DNA of 64,000 bases from Bacillus sp. P14.5 (GTDB lineage: Bacteria > Bacillota > Bacilli > Bacillales > Bacillaceae_B). Within the stretch, counting starts at the first letter, position 1. Each line of letters starts with the position of its first letter. Shown here piece by piece: positions 35,228 through 43,944 of this stretch. A model generated the notes under the pieces. The model was given only the letters and a program-made list of their open reading frames with translations. It was not told the DNA's origin and ran no database searches. The position numbers were made by a program, and so were the translations under genes. The stretch is from the NCBI RefSeq assembly GCF_003316765.1, contig NZ_NIJF01000117.1, positions 1 to 64,000 of the forward strand, written 5' to 3'.

Positions 35228-35590
35228 CGAAAGCCCCATCTTCATACACATCTCAACCAAAATACATCTTTCCTGACCAAGCAGCCCCGTCTTCATACAT
35301 ATCCCACTAAAAATACATCTCTCCCGACCGAAGCAGTCCCGTCTTAATACACATCCCACTGGAAATACATCTCTCCCGACCGAAGCAGCCCCGTCTTCAT
35401 ACACATCTCAAGGAAAATACATCTCTCCCGACCGAAGGAGCCTCATCCTCATACACATCTCAAGGAAAATACATCTCTCCCGACCGAAGCAGCCCCGTCT
35501 TCATACACATCTCAACCAAAATACATCTTTCCTGACCGAAGCAGCTCCATCTTCATACACATCCCACCGGAAATACATATCTCCTGGCCT
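35228..35590. repeat. Tandem array, seven units of 52 bp
   Basis: Seven contiguous units with TTCATACACATC-type blocks at 35241, 35292, 35344, 35396, 35448, 35500 and 35552 (period 51-52). Each also carries AAATACATCTCTCCCGACCGAAGCAG. The sequence is unrelated to the array at 25625-26040, but the unit length is the same. No spacers, so not CRISPR. A minus-strand ORF through the first units is incidental because 52 is not a multiple of three. Confidence 0.9.
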
Positions 35591-35674
35591 GCATAAAAAC
35601 CTCAACAGAATCATTGGCTAGGAGGGGCAGGCCAAAGAGCCTGAGCCTTTGTTCTGTTATAGCTTCACCTCTTT

Positions 35675-35716
35675 AAAGCATAAAAAGGGACAGTCCCTCT
35701 TCGTGCTTTAAAGCGA
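35675..35716. repeat. Short palindrome with GGGACAGTCCC core, copy 2
   Basis: CTTTAAAGCATAAAAAGGGA and TCCCTCTTCGTGCTTTAAAG are imperfect inverted arms around a CAG centre. It is related to the palindrome at 30495-30534. Confidence 0.6.
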
Positions 35717-35754
35717 TATAGTCCGATTTCTTATATTGCCTCCCCATAATAAAG

Positions 35755-35782
35755 TCATATTCTCCTAATCTCCGAATAGATT
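35755..35782 (+). promoter_or_regulatory. Candidate sigma-E promoter of spoIIIA
   Basis: TCATATT (35755-35761), 13 bases, then AATAGATT (35775-35782). This resembles the mother-cell sigma-E pattern (ATATT, then CATA..T). It sits 66 bases before spoIIIAA, the promoter position expected from B. subtilis. Confidence 0.5.
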
Positions 35783-35847
35783 TTAATAACTAAAGGCATG
35801 TACTAAAATTTTTAAAAGTACTTGCACCAAAATTAGGAGGAGGGAAT

Positions 35848-36771
35848 ATGGAAGAGATTCTATCAATCGTTCCATCCATTATCGCAGAAAAAATCATTAG
35901 CATGCCATCCCATATCCAGCCGCTGATCGAAGAGATAAGAATAAGGATTGACCGTCCGTTGGAAGTGACGGCCAGGGGTATACCTTATTTTCTTCCCTAT
36001 GTTGTGACAAGGAAAGATGGAGAACAGCTTATCAACAAGCTGGCTAACCATTCGTTTTATACATTGGAAGAAGAATTGAAAAGAGGATATATCACGATAG
36101 AAGGCGGCCACCGTGTGGGACTAGCCGGCAAAGTCATCCTTGACGGTGGCAGGGTGAAAGCGATCAGGCATCTCGCCTCATTTAATATAAGGGTTGCCAG
36201 GGAAGCCATTGGTATAGCGGATCCGCTGATTCCCTACCTATTTGATGGAGGCTGGAAACATACCATGATTATCGGGGCTCCTCAAACAGGAAAAACCACT
36301 CTGCTCAGGGATATTGCCAGAAGTGTATCGACGGGTCTTTCTGAGAAGGAAATCGGACCTTACAAAGTTGGAATCGTAGATGAACGTTCTGAGATTGCCG
36401 GCTGTGTACACGGGGTGCCGCAGCTGCAGTTCGGACCGCGTGTGGATGTGCTGGATGCTTGTCCGAAAGCGGAAGGGATGATGATGCTGATCCGCTCGAT
36501 GAGTCCGGAGGTCATCATTGTCGATGAAATCGGGCGCCAGGAAGATGGCCAAGCCATTCTGGAAGCAGTAAATGCGGGAATCTCCCTGATTATGACAACT
36601 CACGGCCATTCCTTAGAGGAAATTTCAAAGCGGCCGAACCTGAAAGAGATTGTGGAATTGAATGTGATAGAGAGATTTGTTGAATTGGCAAGAGGAGACC
36701 ATCCCGGTCAGATAAAAGATATCAAAAATCAAGCGGGATATTCGCTTTTGAGAAAAGTGAGTGTGACATAA
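35848..36771 (+). CDS. spoIIIAA: Stage III sporulation protein AA (ATPase)
   Basis: Mother-cell ATPase related to secretion ATPases, energising the SpoIIIA-SpoIIQ channel between mother cell and forespore. 307 residues: Walker A GAPQTGKTTLLRD near 145, Walker B-like VIIVDEIGRQED near 212. AGGAGGAGGG precedes the ATG. First gene of an eight-gene operon and abuts spoIIIAB. Confidence 0.95.
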   Translation: MEEILSIVPSIIAEKIISMPSHIQPLIEEIRIRIDRPLEVTARGIPYFLPYVVTRKDGEQLINKLANHSFYTLEEELKRGYITIEGGHRVGLAGKVILDGGRVKAIRHLASFNIRVAREAIGIADPLIPYLFDGGWKHTMIIGAPQTGKTTLLRDIARSVSTGLSEKEIGPYKVGIVDERSEIAGCVHGVPQLQFGPRVDVLDACPKAEGMMMLIRSMSPEVIIVDEIGRQEDGQAILEAVNAGISLIMTTHGHSLEEISKRPNLKEIVELNVIERFVELARGDHPGQIKDIKNQAGYSLLRKVSVT

Positions 36772-37287
36772 ATGATTAAGATCATCGGTGCGGTTTTTAT
36801 CATCCTTTCTACTTCCTGGGCGGGATTTGAAGCTTCAAGATATCTGAGTGAACGGCCACGGCAATTAAGAATATTGAAATCAGCGCTGCAATCATTGGAA
36901 GCTGAAATCATGTATGGACATACTCCTCTGCATGAAGCTTCACGCAAGCTTTCGAAGCAGCTTCAGCGTCCGGTTGCCTGGTTTTTTGAAGTATTCGCTG
37001 AAAAGATCACCACGGAGGAAACAACTGTACATGAAGCTTGGGAGGCCAGTCTTAAAGAGGTTTGGAAGATGACAGCACTTAAGTCCAGGGAGTATGAAAT
37101 ACTCAGCCAATTCGGCGAAAGCCTGGGTAAGCATGACCGGTTAACGCAGCAAAAGCATATTTTATTGACTCTGACCCATTTGGAACGGGAAGAATCGGAA
37201 GCGCTGGATAAGCAAAAGAGATATGAAAAAATGACGAAAAGTTTAGGGTTTCTTTCAGGCCTGCTTCTCATCATTTTACTGTTGTAA
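36772..37287 (+). CDS. spoIIIAB: Stage III sporulation protein AB
   Basis: 171-residue protein with membrane helices at both ends (about 3-19 and 154-171) and a helical middle resembling GspF-like cytoplasmic domains. Part of the feeding-tube complex at the engulfed forespore. The start immediately follows the spoIIIAA stop. Confidence 0.93.
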   Translation: MIKIIGAVFIILSTSWAGFEASRYLSERPRQLRILKSALQSLEAEIMYGHTPLHEASRKLSKQLQRPVAWFFEVFAEKITTEETTVHEAWEASLKEVWKMTALKSREYEILSQFGESLGKHDRLTQQKHILLTLTHLEREESEALDKQKRYEKMTKSLGFLSGLLLIILLL

Positions 37288-37305
37288 TGATCAGGAGGGG
37301 AAAAG

Positions 37306-37512
37306 ATGGGAATTGACGTAGATATGATTTTCAAGATTGCTGGTGTCGGTATTGTGGTGGCTTTTCTTCATACAATACTCGATCAGGTCGGAAAGAAGGA
37401 ATATGCCCAGTGGGTCACGTTGTTTGGCTTTATCTACATTTTATTCATGGTCGCTTCAGTAGTAGATGACTTGTTCCAAAAAATCAAGTCAGTGTTTCTA
37501 TTCCAAGGTTGA
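37306..37512 (+). CDS. spoIIIAC: Stage III sporulation protein AC
   Basis: 68-residue membrane protein with two helices (VDMIFKIAGVGIVVAFLHTIL and WVTLFGFIYILFMVASVV). It fits SpoIIIAC in size and sequence. GGAGGGG precedes the ATG. Confidence 0.93.
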   Translation: MGIDVDMIFKIAGVGIVVAFLHTILDQVGKKEYAQWVTLFGFIYILFMVASVVDDLFQKIKSVFLFQG

Positions 37513-37527
37513 GAGGGGGAATAGGTC

Positions 37528-37920
37528 ATTGAAATCATACAAGTAGTGGGAATAGCTCTGGTTTCCACTTTCCTCGCCTTGATTATTAAAGAGCAAAAGC
37601 CTAACTTTGCTTTTCTGCTCGTTGTATTTGTCGGCTGTGCGATCTTCCTCTTCCTGGTCGATCAGATTTACGAAATTATCCGCATGATCGAGAAGCTGGC
37701 AGCTAACGCGAACATTAATATGATTTATGTAGAAACGATTTTAAAAATCATTGGAATTGCCTATATAGCGGAGTTTGCGTCCCATATTACAAAGGATGCG
37801 GGGCAAGGAGCGCTCGCCGCAAAGGTGGAATTGGCTGGAAAAATTCTTATTTTAGCAATGGCAGTACCGATCTTGACTGTCATCATCGAAACCATCATCA
37901 ATATGATTCCGACCAGTTAA
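37528..37920 (+). CDS. spoIIIAD: Stage III sporulation protein AD, non-standard start codon
   Basis: About 130-residue membrane protein with four helices; family motifs are FAFLLVVFVGCAIFLFLVDQ and YVETILKIIGIAYIAEF. A stop lies at 37522-37524, and the only in-frame candidates are ATT at 37528 and GTG at 37546. ATT is placed nine bases after GAGGGGG and yields IEIIQVVGIAL, matching the usual N-terminus. The GTG would remove six residues and has no ribosome site. An AUU start, or one base error at this codon, is therefore suggested. Confidence 0.8.
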   Translation: MEIIQVVGIALVSTFLALIIKEQKPNFAFLLVVFVGCAIFLFLVDQIYEIIRMIEKLAANANINMIYVETILKIIGIAYIAEFASHITKDAGQGALAAKVELAGKILILAMAVPILTVIIETIINMIPTS

Positions 37921-37951
37921 GGGAGCTGGTGCTGCCTTTAGAGGTGAAAAA

Positions 37952-39144
37952 ATGCGTCGATTATTACGAATAATTTGCTGTACTTTACTTTTACTTATTC
38001 TTGGAATCGTGCCGGCACAAGCTGAAGGAGAAGACGCAGAACCAAATACTCCCATGGGAGAAAAACTTTTGGAAGAGCAATTGGAAAAACTGGAACTGGA
38101 TGAGCTGAAAGTGTATTGGGAAGAGGTCATGACCCAATATGGCGGCTTTTTGCCCGAGAGCCAAAAAGGAAGTTTGGTCGATTTTATCAAAGGGGACAAG
38201 CAGTTTTCTTTCAAGGCATGGTTTTCGGGGATCTTCCATTTTGCTTTCCAAGAGCTGATCATGAATGGAAAGCTGCTTGGAACCTTGATATTGTTGACGA
38301 TCTTCAGTACGTTCCTGCAATCTCTGCAAAATTCTTTTGAAGGAGGCAGTGTCAGTAAAGTTGCCTATGCCATTGTTTTTATGGTTTTGATCATCATTGC
38401 CCTCAACAGCTTCCATGTTGCGATTGATTACACCAAGGAAGCAATCGCGACGATGACTAATTTTATCATCGCCCTGATTCCGCTGCTTCTGGCGCTTATA
38501 GCTTCTTCTGGAGGTCTGATATCAGCAGCCTTTTTCCATCCCGTGATCATTTTCCTCATGAATACGAGCGGCCTTCTTATACAGAATATCGTTCTTCCGC
38601 TCCTGTTTCTATCAGCGCTGCTCAGCATTGTCAGCACTTTGTCGCCGCAATATAAGGTAACCCAGCTGGCGAATCTTTTAAGAAACTGGAGCATCGGCCT
38701 GCTCGGGATTTTCATGACCGTTTTTCTTGGTGTCATTTCCGTTCAAGGCGCAACTGCAGCCGTCACGGACGGAATTACGGTCAGAACGGCCAAGTTTGTA
38801 ACAGGTAATTTCGTTCCTGTCATCGGAAGGATGTTTACGGATGCCGCAGACACTGTCATCAGTGCGTCAGTCCTGTTGAAGAACACAGTTGGAATCGCCG
38901 GAGTTGCCATCCTCTTGATGATTGCCGCGTTCCCTGCGATGAAGATCCTCATGATTGCCTTGGTCTATAAGCTGGCAGCCGCTCTGTTGCAGCCTTTGGG
39001 AGGGGACCGGTCATCGCGTGCCTTGATACGATCAGCAAGAGTGTCATTTATGTGTTCGCGGCACTCGCCATTGTATCTTTTATGTTTTTTCTCAGCATCA
39101 CCATCATGATAGCTGCAGGCAATATTACTCTAATGGTCAGGTAA
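37952..39144 (+). pseudogene. spoIIIAE: Stage III sporulation protein AE, frameshifted near the C-terminus
   Basis: Multi-pass membrane channel component with a cleavable signal (residues 1-26, LLRIICCTLLLLILGIVPAQA) and about seven later helices. The frame is intact to the G4 run at 39002-39005 and then leaves the family sequence, ending at 39109. One extra G restores LLQPLGGGPVIACLDTISK and the normal end ...MIAAGNITLMVR at 39144 (about 397 residues). If the deletion is real, the last ~45 residues are replaced and sporulation would fail. A sequencing error is likely. Confidence 0.85.
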
Positions 39145-39156
39145 GGGGGGAAGAAG

Positions 39157-39771
39157 ATGTCGTTTTTAACAGAGTGGATCACCAATATTATCGTTTTTAT
39201 CTTATTGGCCAGTGTGGTTGATATGCTTCTCCCCAGTTCCAATATGCAGAAATACACCAAGATCGTCACCGGGCTGCTGCTCATTACAATTATACTCACC
39301 CCGCTCATGAAATTATTCAGTGCAGATTTTGAAGAAGCTATTGCCGAAATCAACCTGGAGGGTCCAATTCAGACGGCTTCACTAGAAAATTCAGTAGAAA
39401 TGAAGAAAAAAGAAATACAAGCCTCACAACGTGCATATATTTTAGAACAGATGGCTGTCCAAATGAAAAATGACGTAGAAAAGGAGATGATAGACAAACA
39501 TAACTTGACGGTAAAACATATCGAACTGGAAGCGGAAGACCTTGAAAATCTGCCGGAAAGCATCTTGTCCGTCTCCATCCACTTGGATACCTCCAAGGAA
39601 GAAGCAGTCACAGCAATTAAACCAGTAGATATCGATACTTCTAAAAGTGTTCCTGAAGATGATGAAAGCAGCCAGGGAATCCAAAGCATGCTTTCGGAAA
39701 AATGGAATATACCAGAAGACAAACTAGTGATCATGATTGAAGGAGGTGCAGCAAAGAAAAATGAAATTTGA
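39157..39771 (+). CDS. spoIIIAF: Stage III sporulation protein AF
   Basis: 204 residues: two N-terminal membrane helices (about 5-24 and 33-50, TKIVTGLLLITIILTPLM) and an extracytoplasmic alpha/beta domain. GGGGGG precedes the ATG. It overlaps spoIIIAG by 11 bases. Confidence 0.92.
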   Translation: MSFLTEWITNIIVFILLASVVDMLLPSSNMQKYTKIVTGLLLITIILTPLMKLFSADFEEAIAEINLEGPIQTASLENSVEMKKKEIQASQRAYILEQMAVQMKNDVEKEMIDKHNLTVKHIELEAEDLENLPESILSVSIHLDTSKEEAVTAIKPVDIDTSKSVPEDDESSQGIQSMLSEKWNIPEDKLVIMIEGGAAKKNEI

Positions 39772-40416
39772 CAAAGGTCCGCTCCAATTCTTGAAAGATT
39801 TATTTGCGAAAGAATCAGAAGAGAAGACAGAGCCAGGAAAGAAAGCGGGAAAGTACCATTACTTTTTAATTGTGCTTCTGTTCGGAGTCGCGATCATGCT
39901 CATAAGCGATATGTGGAGCGGCGGGAACCAGGAGACGGCGATGGTGATGGAAACCGGTACTCAGCCTGAAGAAGAGGATGTCCCGGCCTTTGGAAAAAAA
40001 GACTCCAAGGATTCTGTGATGGAAGAATATGAAGATCGGTACGAAAACCAGCTGAGGGAAGCACTTGAAGATATAGCAGGCGTGAGCGATCCTACCATCG
40101 TCATCAATGTAGAATCAACCGAGCGGAAGGTCTATCAAAAGGATACCTCTTCCCAAACTCAGTTGACCAAAGAAACAGACCGGGAAGGCGGAAACCGATC
40201 CATCGAAGATAAAACATCTGATGAAAAGCTTGTCATTATTAGAGATGGCGAAAAGGAAGTGCCTGTTATATTGGAGACGAAAAACCTAAAATCAGCGGCG
40301 TTCTTGTAGTAGCCAAGGGCGCTGATAACATACAAGTAAAAAAATGGATCATCGAATCTGTGACCCGTGTGCTTGACGTTCCTAGCCACAGGGTAGCGGT
40401 AATGCCTAAAAATTAA
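39761..40416 (+). pseudogene. spoIIIAG: Stage III sporulation protein AG, frameshifted near the C-terminus
   Basis: Ring-forming component of the SpoIIIA channel with one membrane helix (about 33-50, YFLIVLLFGVAIMLI) and an extracytoplasmic ring-building motif. The ATG at 39761 follows AGGAGGTG. As sequenced the protein ends at 40309 after a break in the A5 run at 40280-40284. One extra A restores ETKKPKISGVLVVAKGADNI and the expected end VTRVLDVPSHRVAVMPKN at 40416. This is the second break in the operon within 1.3 kb. Confidence 0.85.
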
Positions 40417-40429
40417 GGGGGAAATTTAT

Positions 40430-40993
40430 ATGTTATTGAAAAAGCAAACGGTATGGTTATTGACAATGTTGAGTCTGGTGATTGTTCTATCAGTGTATTA
40501 CATTACATCTCCTACACAGCAGGCAACTGATATGGCTGCTGGTGAAGAAGAATCTTCAGCCCAAACTGAAGAAACATCTGCTGAAAATGAAGAAGCGGCT
40601 GCTGAAGGTGAAGTGGATATCGTAACAGAAGCTGCCGGTGATGAAGTCTTTGAAACTCTTCGTATGGAGTTCCTGGATCAGCGCTCTAGAAGCAGAGAAG
40701 AATTGGAAACAAAAGTAGCATCAGCGGACCTGTCAATCGAGGAAAAAAATGAAGCCATTGAGCAAATGGATAAACTAAAAGAGCTTGCTACTACAGAAAC
40801 GGTCCTGGAAACAATGATCAAAACAATGGGATATGAAGATGCGTTGGTGAGAGCGGACGGAGAACAGGTTCGTATCACTGTGAAAGCAAAAGAACACTCC
40901 GCTGCGGATGCGAATCAAATCATCCGTCTAGTGAATGATGAACTCGGTGGAGCCATGCAAAAAGTGGCTGTCAAATTTCAGCCAGCAAACTAA
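40430..40993 (+). CDS. spoIIIAH: Stage III sporulation protein AH
   Basis: Bitopic protein of 187 residues: one N-terminal helix (about 8-24), an acidic linker of roughly 45 residues rich in Glu/Ala, then a C-terminal ring-forming domain (about 80-187) that binds SpoIIQ from the forespore side. GGGGG precedes the ATG. It is the last gene of the operon and is followed by a terminator. Confidence 0.93.
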   Translation: MLLKKQTVWLLTMLSLVIVLSVYYITSPTQQATDMAAGEEESSAQTEETSAENEEAAAEGEVDIVTEAAGDEVFETLRMEFLDQRSRSREELETKVASADLSIEEKNEAIEQMDKLKELATTETVLETMIKTMGYEDALVRADGEQVRITVKAKEHSAADANQIIRLVNDELGGAMQKVAVKFQPAN

Positions 40994-41002
40994 CATTAAC
41001 TA

Positions 41003-41037
41003 GAGCCGGCGCCTTCATAGGCGGCGGCTTCTTTTTG
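41003..41037 (+). terminator. Terminator of the spoIIIA operon
   Basis: AGCCGGCGCC (41003-41012) pairs with GGCGGCGGCT (41019-41028), followed by CTTTTT. Confidence 0.88.
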
Positions 41038-41869
41038 TATTGGCTGAATAAAGATTATCCCGCCTGAACAAGTGGTGGCTTTCCGCTGGATACGGTTTGC
41101 CCGCTAGTTCAACGGGAGGTGGTTCTACTGTCGCAATGTTCCTCTAAATAAATAAGCAGGAGGTAGAATGGTATTTTAAAGAAACAAGCCATTAGGAAGC
41201 CTCTATGCGAGAACTTTGTTGCTATTCGAAATGAATTCAACACGATCGACTTAATTCAGGGGAAGTAATCTGGTAAGTAAGTAAGTAAGAAAGAAAGGAG
41301 CTGCTCTCCCTGTTTAGAGAGAATGCTCCCACTTCAAGAGCGGGGATTCCGCACTGTGGTTTATTCAGAAGCAGTAATTTATGAGAAAAGTAACCAGCGG
41401 TAAAATAAGGGAATTTGTTTCCTCTATTTAAGCTGATTTCGAGGTTATTTAATAATTATGGGAAATTCTTTCCTCTATTTTACAGAGGTACCTATTTTTG
41501 CCCCTGTTTAGCGAGCGGGGTGAACAGGACCCCGCTGGTTCCAAAGGAGGTCGCCACTCTAATCAAGACTTAAATATTGAAAGTAATATAAATGGTATTG
41601 AGTTAAAACCTGCCCAACAGAAAATAAGGCCCAGCAATAACTATGTTATGACGTTTTTAAGCAAGATATCATTTGGAAAGCATGAGAACCCCTGGCTCTC
41701 CCGTTCCTCTAAAAAACATTTTATGAAACTGGTTCCTCTTTTTAAAAATGGTACAACATTTTAAGACTGCACAATAATCAAGACTTTAATTGTAAGAACA
41801 TATTAAGAAGAATGCCTCCCTGCGGCTTTGAAAATATGAAAAAGAAGCTTACAATAGAAGGAGGACTAC
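41038..41869. other. Long non-coding gap between spoIIIAH and accB
   Basis: About 830 bases without a convincing gene. It has a GTAA microsatellite-like run at 41275-41290 and two copies of a GGAAWTYKTTTCCTCTATTT block (near 41410 and 41462) that may be a small repeat. An 88-codon ORF at 41498-41764 lacks a ribosome site before its start and has no recognisable features. Confidence 0.35.
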
Positions 41870-41941
41870 ATGCAGGATGGTTTTCTAACAAAACAAGGGT
41901 TCAATAAGATTAGTTGTATTATCATATTGAATTCTTACTAG
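41870..41941 (+). CDS. Small ORF with strong ribosome site upstream of accB
   Basis: 23 codons (MQDGFLTKQGFNKISCIIIL...) start seven bases after AGAAGGAGG and end inside the accB promoter region. Such a strong ribosome site without a longer gene is unusual. It could be an upstream peptide gene or a chance remnant. No homologue is recognised. Confidence 0.35.
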   Translation: MQDGFLTKQGFNKISCIIILNSY

Positions 41942-41974
41942 GTCTTATCGTATGATATTAGTAGCTAGTCCTAA
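41927..41974 (+). promoter_or_regulatory. accB promoter with FapR-like operator
   Basis: TTGAAT (41927-41932), 18 bases, then TATGAT (41951-41956) forms a sigma-A promoter. TTAGTAGCTAGTCCTAA (41958-41974) overlaps the expected start point and resembles the FapR operator (TTAGTA, seven-base centre, imperfect TAA inverted arm). FapR is relieved by malonyl-CoA, the product of acetyl-CoA carboxylase. The operator match is by eye. Confidence 0.55.
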
Positions 41975-42004
41975 TTTTGAATAATTACTCTAAGGGGTGT
42001 CATT

Positions 42005-42517
42005 ATGTTAAAGATTCAAGAAATACGCGAGTTGATAAAACTTGTTGATCAATCAAGCATTGATGAGTTTTCATACGAACTGGATGGCAGCAAAATAAAA
42101 ATGAAAAAGAATAAGGCTGTTACTTATGTGGAAGAAAAAGCAGCAATACAAAATAACGAAGTACATAAAGCTGAAGAAGTAGTCTCTGCACCGGCGGCCG
42201 CAGCACCTGCGCAAGCACCTAAAGCACAAGAAGCTTCGGTTCAAGAAGAAGCGCCTGCCCCTGCAGCGGATGAGAACCTTCATAAAATCGTCTCTCCGAT
42301 GGTGGGAACTTTCTATCAATCTCCTTCACCAGATGCGGGTGCTTATGTGAAAGCAGGAAGCAAAGTCACTGACGATTCAGTAGTGTGCATTGTGGAAGCA
42401 ATGAAGCTTTTCAATGAAATTGAAGCGGAAGTGAAAGGTGAAATTGTAGAAATACTAGTGAAAGACGGACAATTGGTAGAATACGGTCAGCCGCTATTTT
42501 TGGTTAAGCCTGAATAA
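42005..42517 (+). CDS. accB: Biotin carboxyl carrier protein of acetyl-CoA carboxylase
   Basis: Carries biotin between the carboxylase and transferase parts of acetyl-CoA carboxylase, for malonyl-CoA synthesis. 170 residues: N-terminal helical domain, an Ala/Pro-rich linker (about 60-88) and a C-terminal biotinyl domain (95-170) with the biotinylated Lys in CIVEAMKLFNEIEAE. AAGGGGTG precedes the ATG. Confidence 0.96.
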   Translation: MLKIQEIRELIKLVDQSSIDEFSYELDGSKIKMKKNKAVTYVEEKAAIQNNEVHKAEEVVSAPAAAAPAQAPKAQEASVQEEAPAPAADENLHKIVSPMVGTFYQSPSPDAGAYVKAGSKVTDDSVVCIVEAMKLFNEIEAEVKGEIVEILVKDGQLVEYGQPLFLVKPE

Positions 42518-42531
42518 GGAGCGAACATTCT

Positions 42532-43884
42532 ATGATAAAAAAGCTGTTAATAGCAAATAGAGGAGAAATAGCTGTACGTGTTATTCGTGCTTGCCGGGAA
42601 ATGGGAATAGACAGCGTGGCTGTTTATTCCGAAGCTGATAAAGAAGCGCTTCATGTCCAATTAGCTGACGAAGCTTATTGTATCGGACCCACAGCAAGCA
42701 AGGACAGTTATTTGAATTTTACTAACATCATCAGTGTGGCCAAGCTTACTGACTGCGACGCCATCCATCCCGGATACGGCTTCCTTGCGGAGAATGCTGA
42801 TTTTGCAGAGTTATGCCGTGAGTGCAACATTACTTTTGTCGGTCCGTCACCGGAAGCGATCTCCAAGATGGGTACGAAGGATGTAGCAAGAGAGACGATG
42901 AGAGAAGCGGGAGTGCCAATTGTGCCTGGTTCGCAGGGAATCGTGAAGGATGCCGAGGAAGCGGTTTCATTGGCGGAACAAATCGGTTACCCTGTCATCA
43001 TTAAAGCTACAGCTGGAGGCGGAGGAAAAGGGATCCGTGTAGCCAAAACAGAGCAGGAACTTGTTAAAGGGATCAATATCACACAGCAGGAAGCGGCAAC
43101 AGCTTTCGGCAATCCCGGTGTATATATAGAGAAGTTCATTGAAGATTTCAGGCATGTTGAAATACAGGTCCTCGGAGACAACTTTGGAAACGTCATTCAT
43201 CTTGGTGAAAGAGACTGCACAATCCAAAGGCGGCTGCAGAAACTGATTGAGGAAACTCCTTCACCTGCTCTGGATGAGAATATCAGGAGCGAGATGGGGC
43301 AGGCTGCGGTTAAAGCAGCTCAGGCTGTTGACTATTCAGGTGCGGGTACAGTGGAATTCATTTTTGACCATGTGAACAAAAAGTTTTACTTCATGGAAAT
43401 GAATACACGTATCCAAGTGGAGCATCCTGTTACGGAACAAGTAACAGGGGTCGATCTTATCAAGCAGCAGATAAAAGTGGCTTCCGGGGAACAATTGGAG
43501 TTAAAACAAGAAGCCATCGAATTCAATGGATGGTCCATTGAATGCCGGATAAATGCCGAAAATCCTGAGAAGAATTTCATGCCATCAGCCGGTAGGATTG
43601 AACTGTATCTTCCTCCAGGCGGATTGGGTGTAAGGGTTGATTCAGCAGCCTATCCCGGCTACATGATCCCTCCTTATTACGATTCTATGATAGCCAAGCT
43701 GATCACATATGGTGCGACAAGGGAAGAAGCCATCGCCAGGATGAAAAGGGCATTGAGTGAGTTCGTCATTGAAGGCGTTCATACCACTATTCCATTCCAC
43801 CTTAAAGTATTGGAGCATGAAACGTTCGTAAGCGGTGATTTTAATACGAAATTTTTGGAGATACATGAGGTAATGAAGTCCTAG
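42532..43884 (+). CDS. accC: Biotin carboxylase subunit of acetyl-CoA carboxylase
   Basis: ATP-dependent carboxylation of biotin on AccB. 450 residues with an N-terminal domain (KKLLIANRGEIAVRVIRA), the ATP-grasp glycine-rich loop KATAGGGGKGIRV near 160, HVEIQVLGD, RDCTIQRRLQKLIEETP and EMNTRIQVEHPVTE metal-binding motif. It is 14 bases after accB and probably co-transcribed with it and yqhY. Confidence 0.96.
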   Translation: MIKKLLIANRGEIAVRVIRACREMGIDSVAVYSEADKEALHVQLADEAYCIGPTASKDSYLNFTNIISVAKLTDCDAIHPGYGFLAENADFAELCRECNITFVGPSPEAISKMGTKDVARETMREAGVPIVPGSQGIVKDAEEAVSLAEQIGYPVIIKATAGGGGKGIRVAKTEQELVKGINITQQEAATAFGNPGVYIEKFIEDFRHVEIQVLGDNFGNVIHLGERDCTIQRRLQKLIEETPSPALDENIRSEMGQAAVKAAQAVDYSGAGTVEFIFDHVNKKFYFMEMNTRIQVEHPVTEQVTGVDLIKQQIKVASGEQLELKQEAIEFNGWSIECRINAENPEKNFMPSAGRIELYLPPGGLGVRVDSAAYPGYMIPPYYDSMIAKLITYGATREEAIARMKRALSEFVIEGVHTTIPFHLKVLEHETFVSGDFNTKFLEIHEVMKS

Positions 43885-43944
43885 TCAAAGCTGTGATATA
43901 ATAAAATATAAGTATTCAGGCGAAATCAGTGGAGGTGTACATTC

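Noticed and set aside
35138..35404. Minus-strand repeat-containing protein ORF downstream of efp
   Set aside because: It runs through a terminator and 52-bp repeats; 52 is not a multiple of three, so there is no periodic peptide. No ribosome site.
41498..41764. 88-residue ORF in the spoIIIAH-accB gap
   Set aside because: No ribosome site, no recognisable domain, low-complexity surroundings and codon use unlike neighbours.
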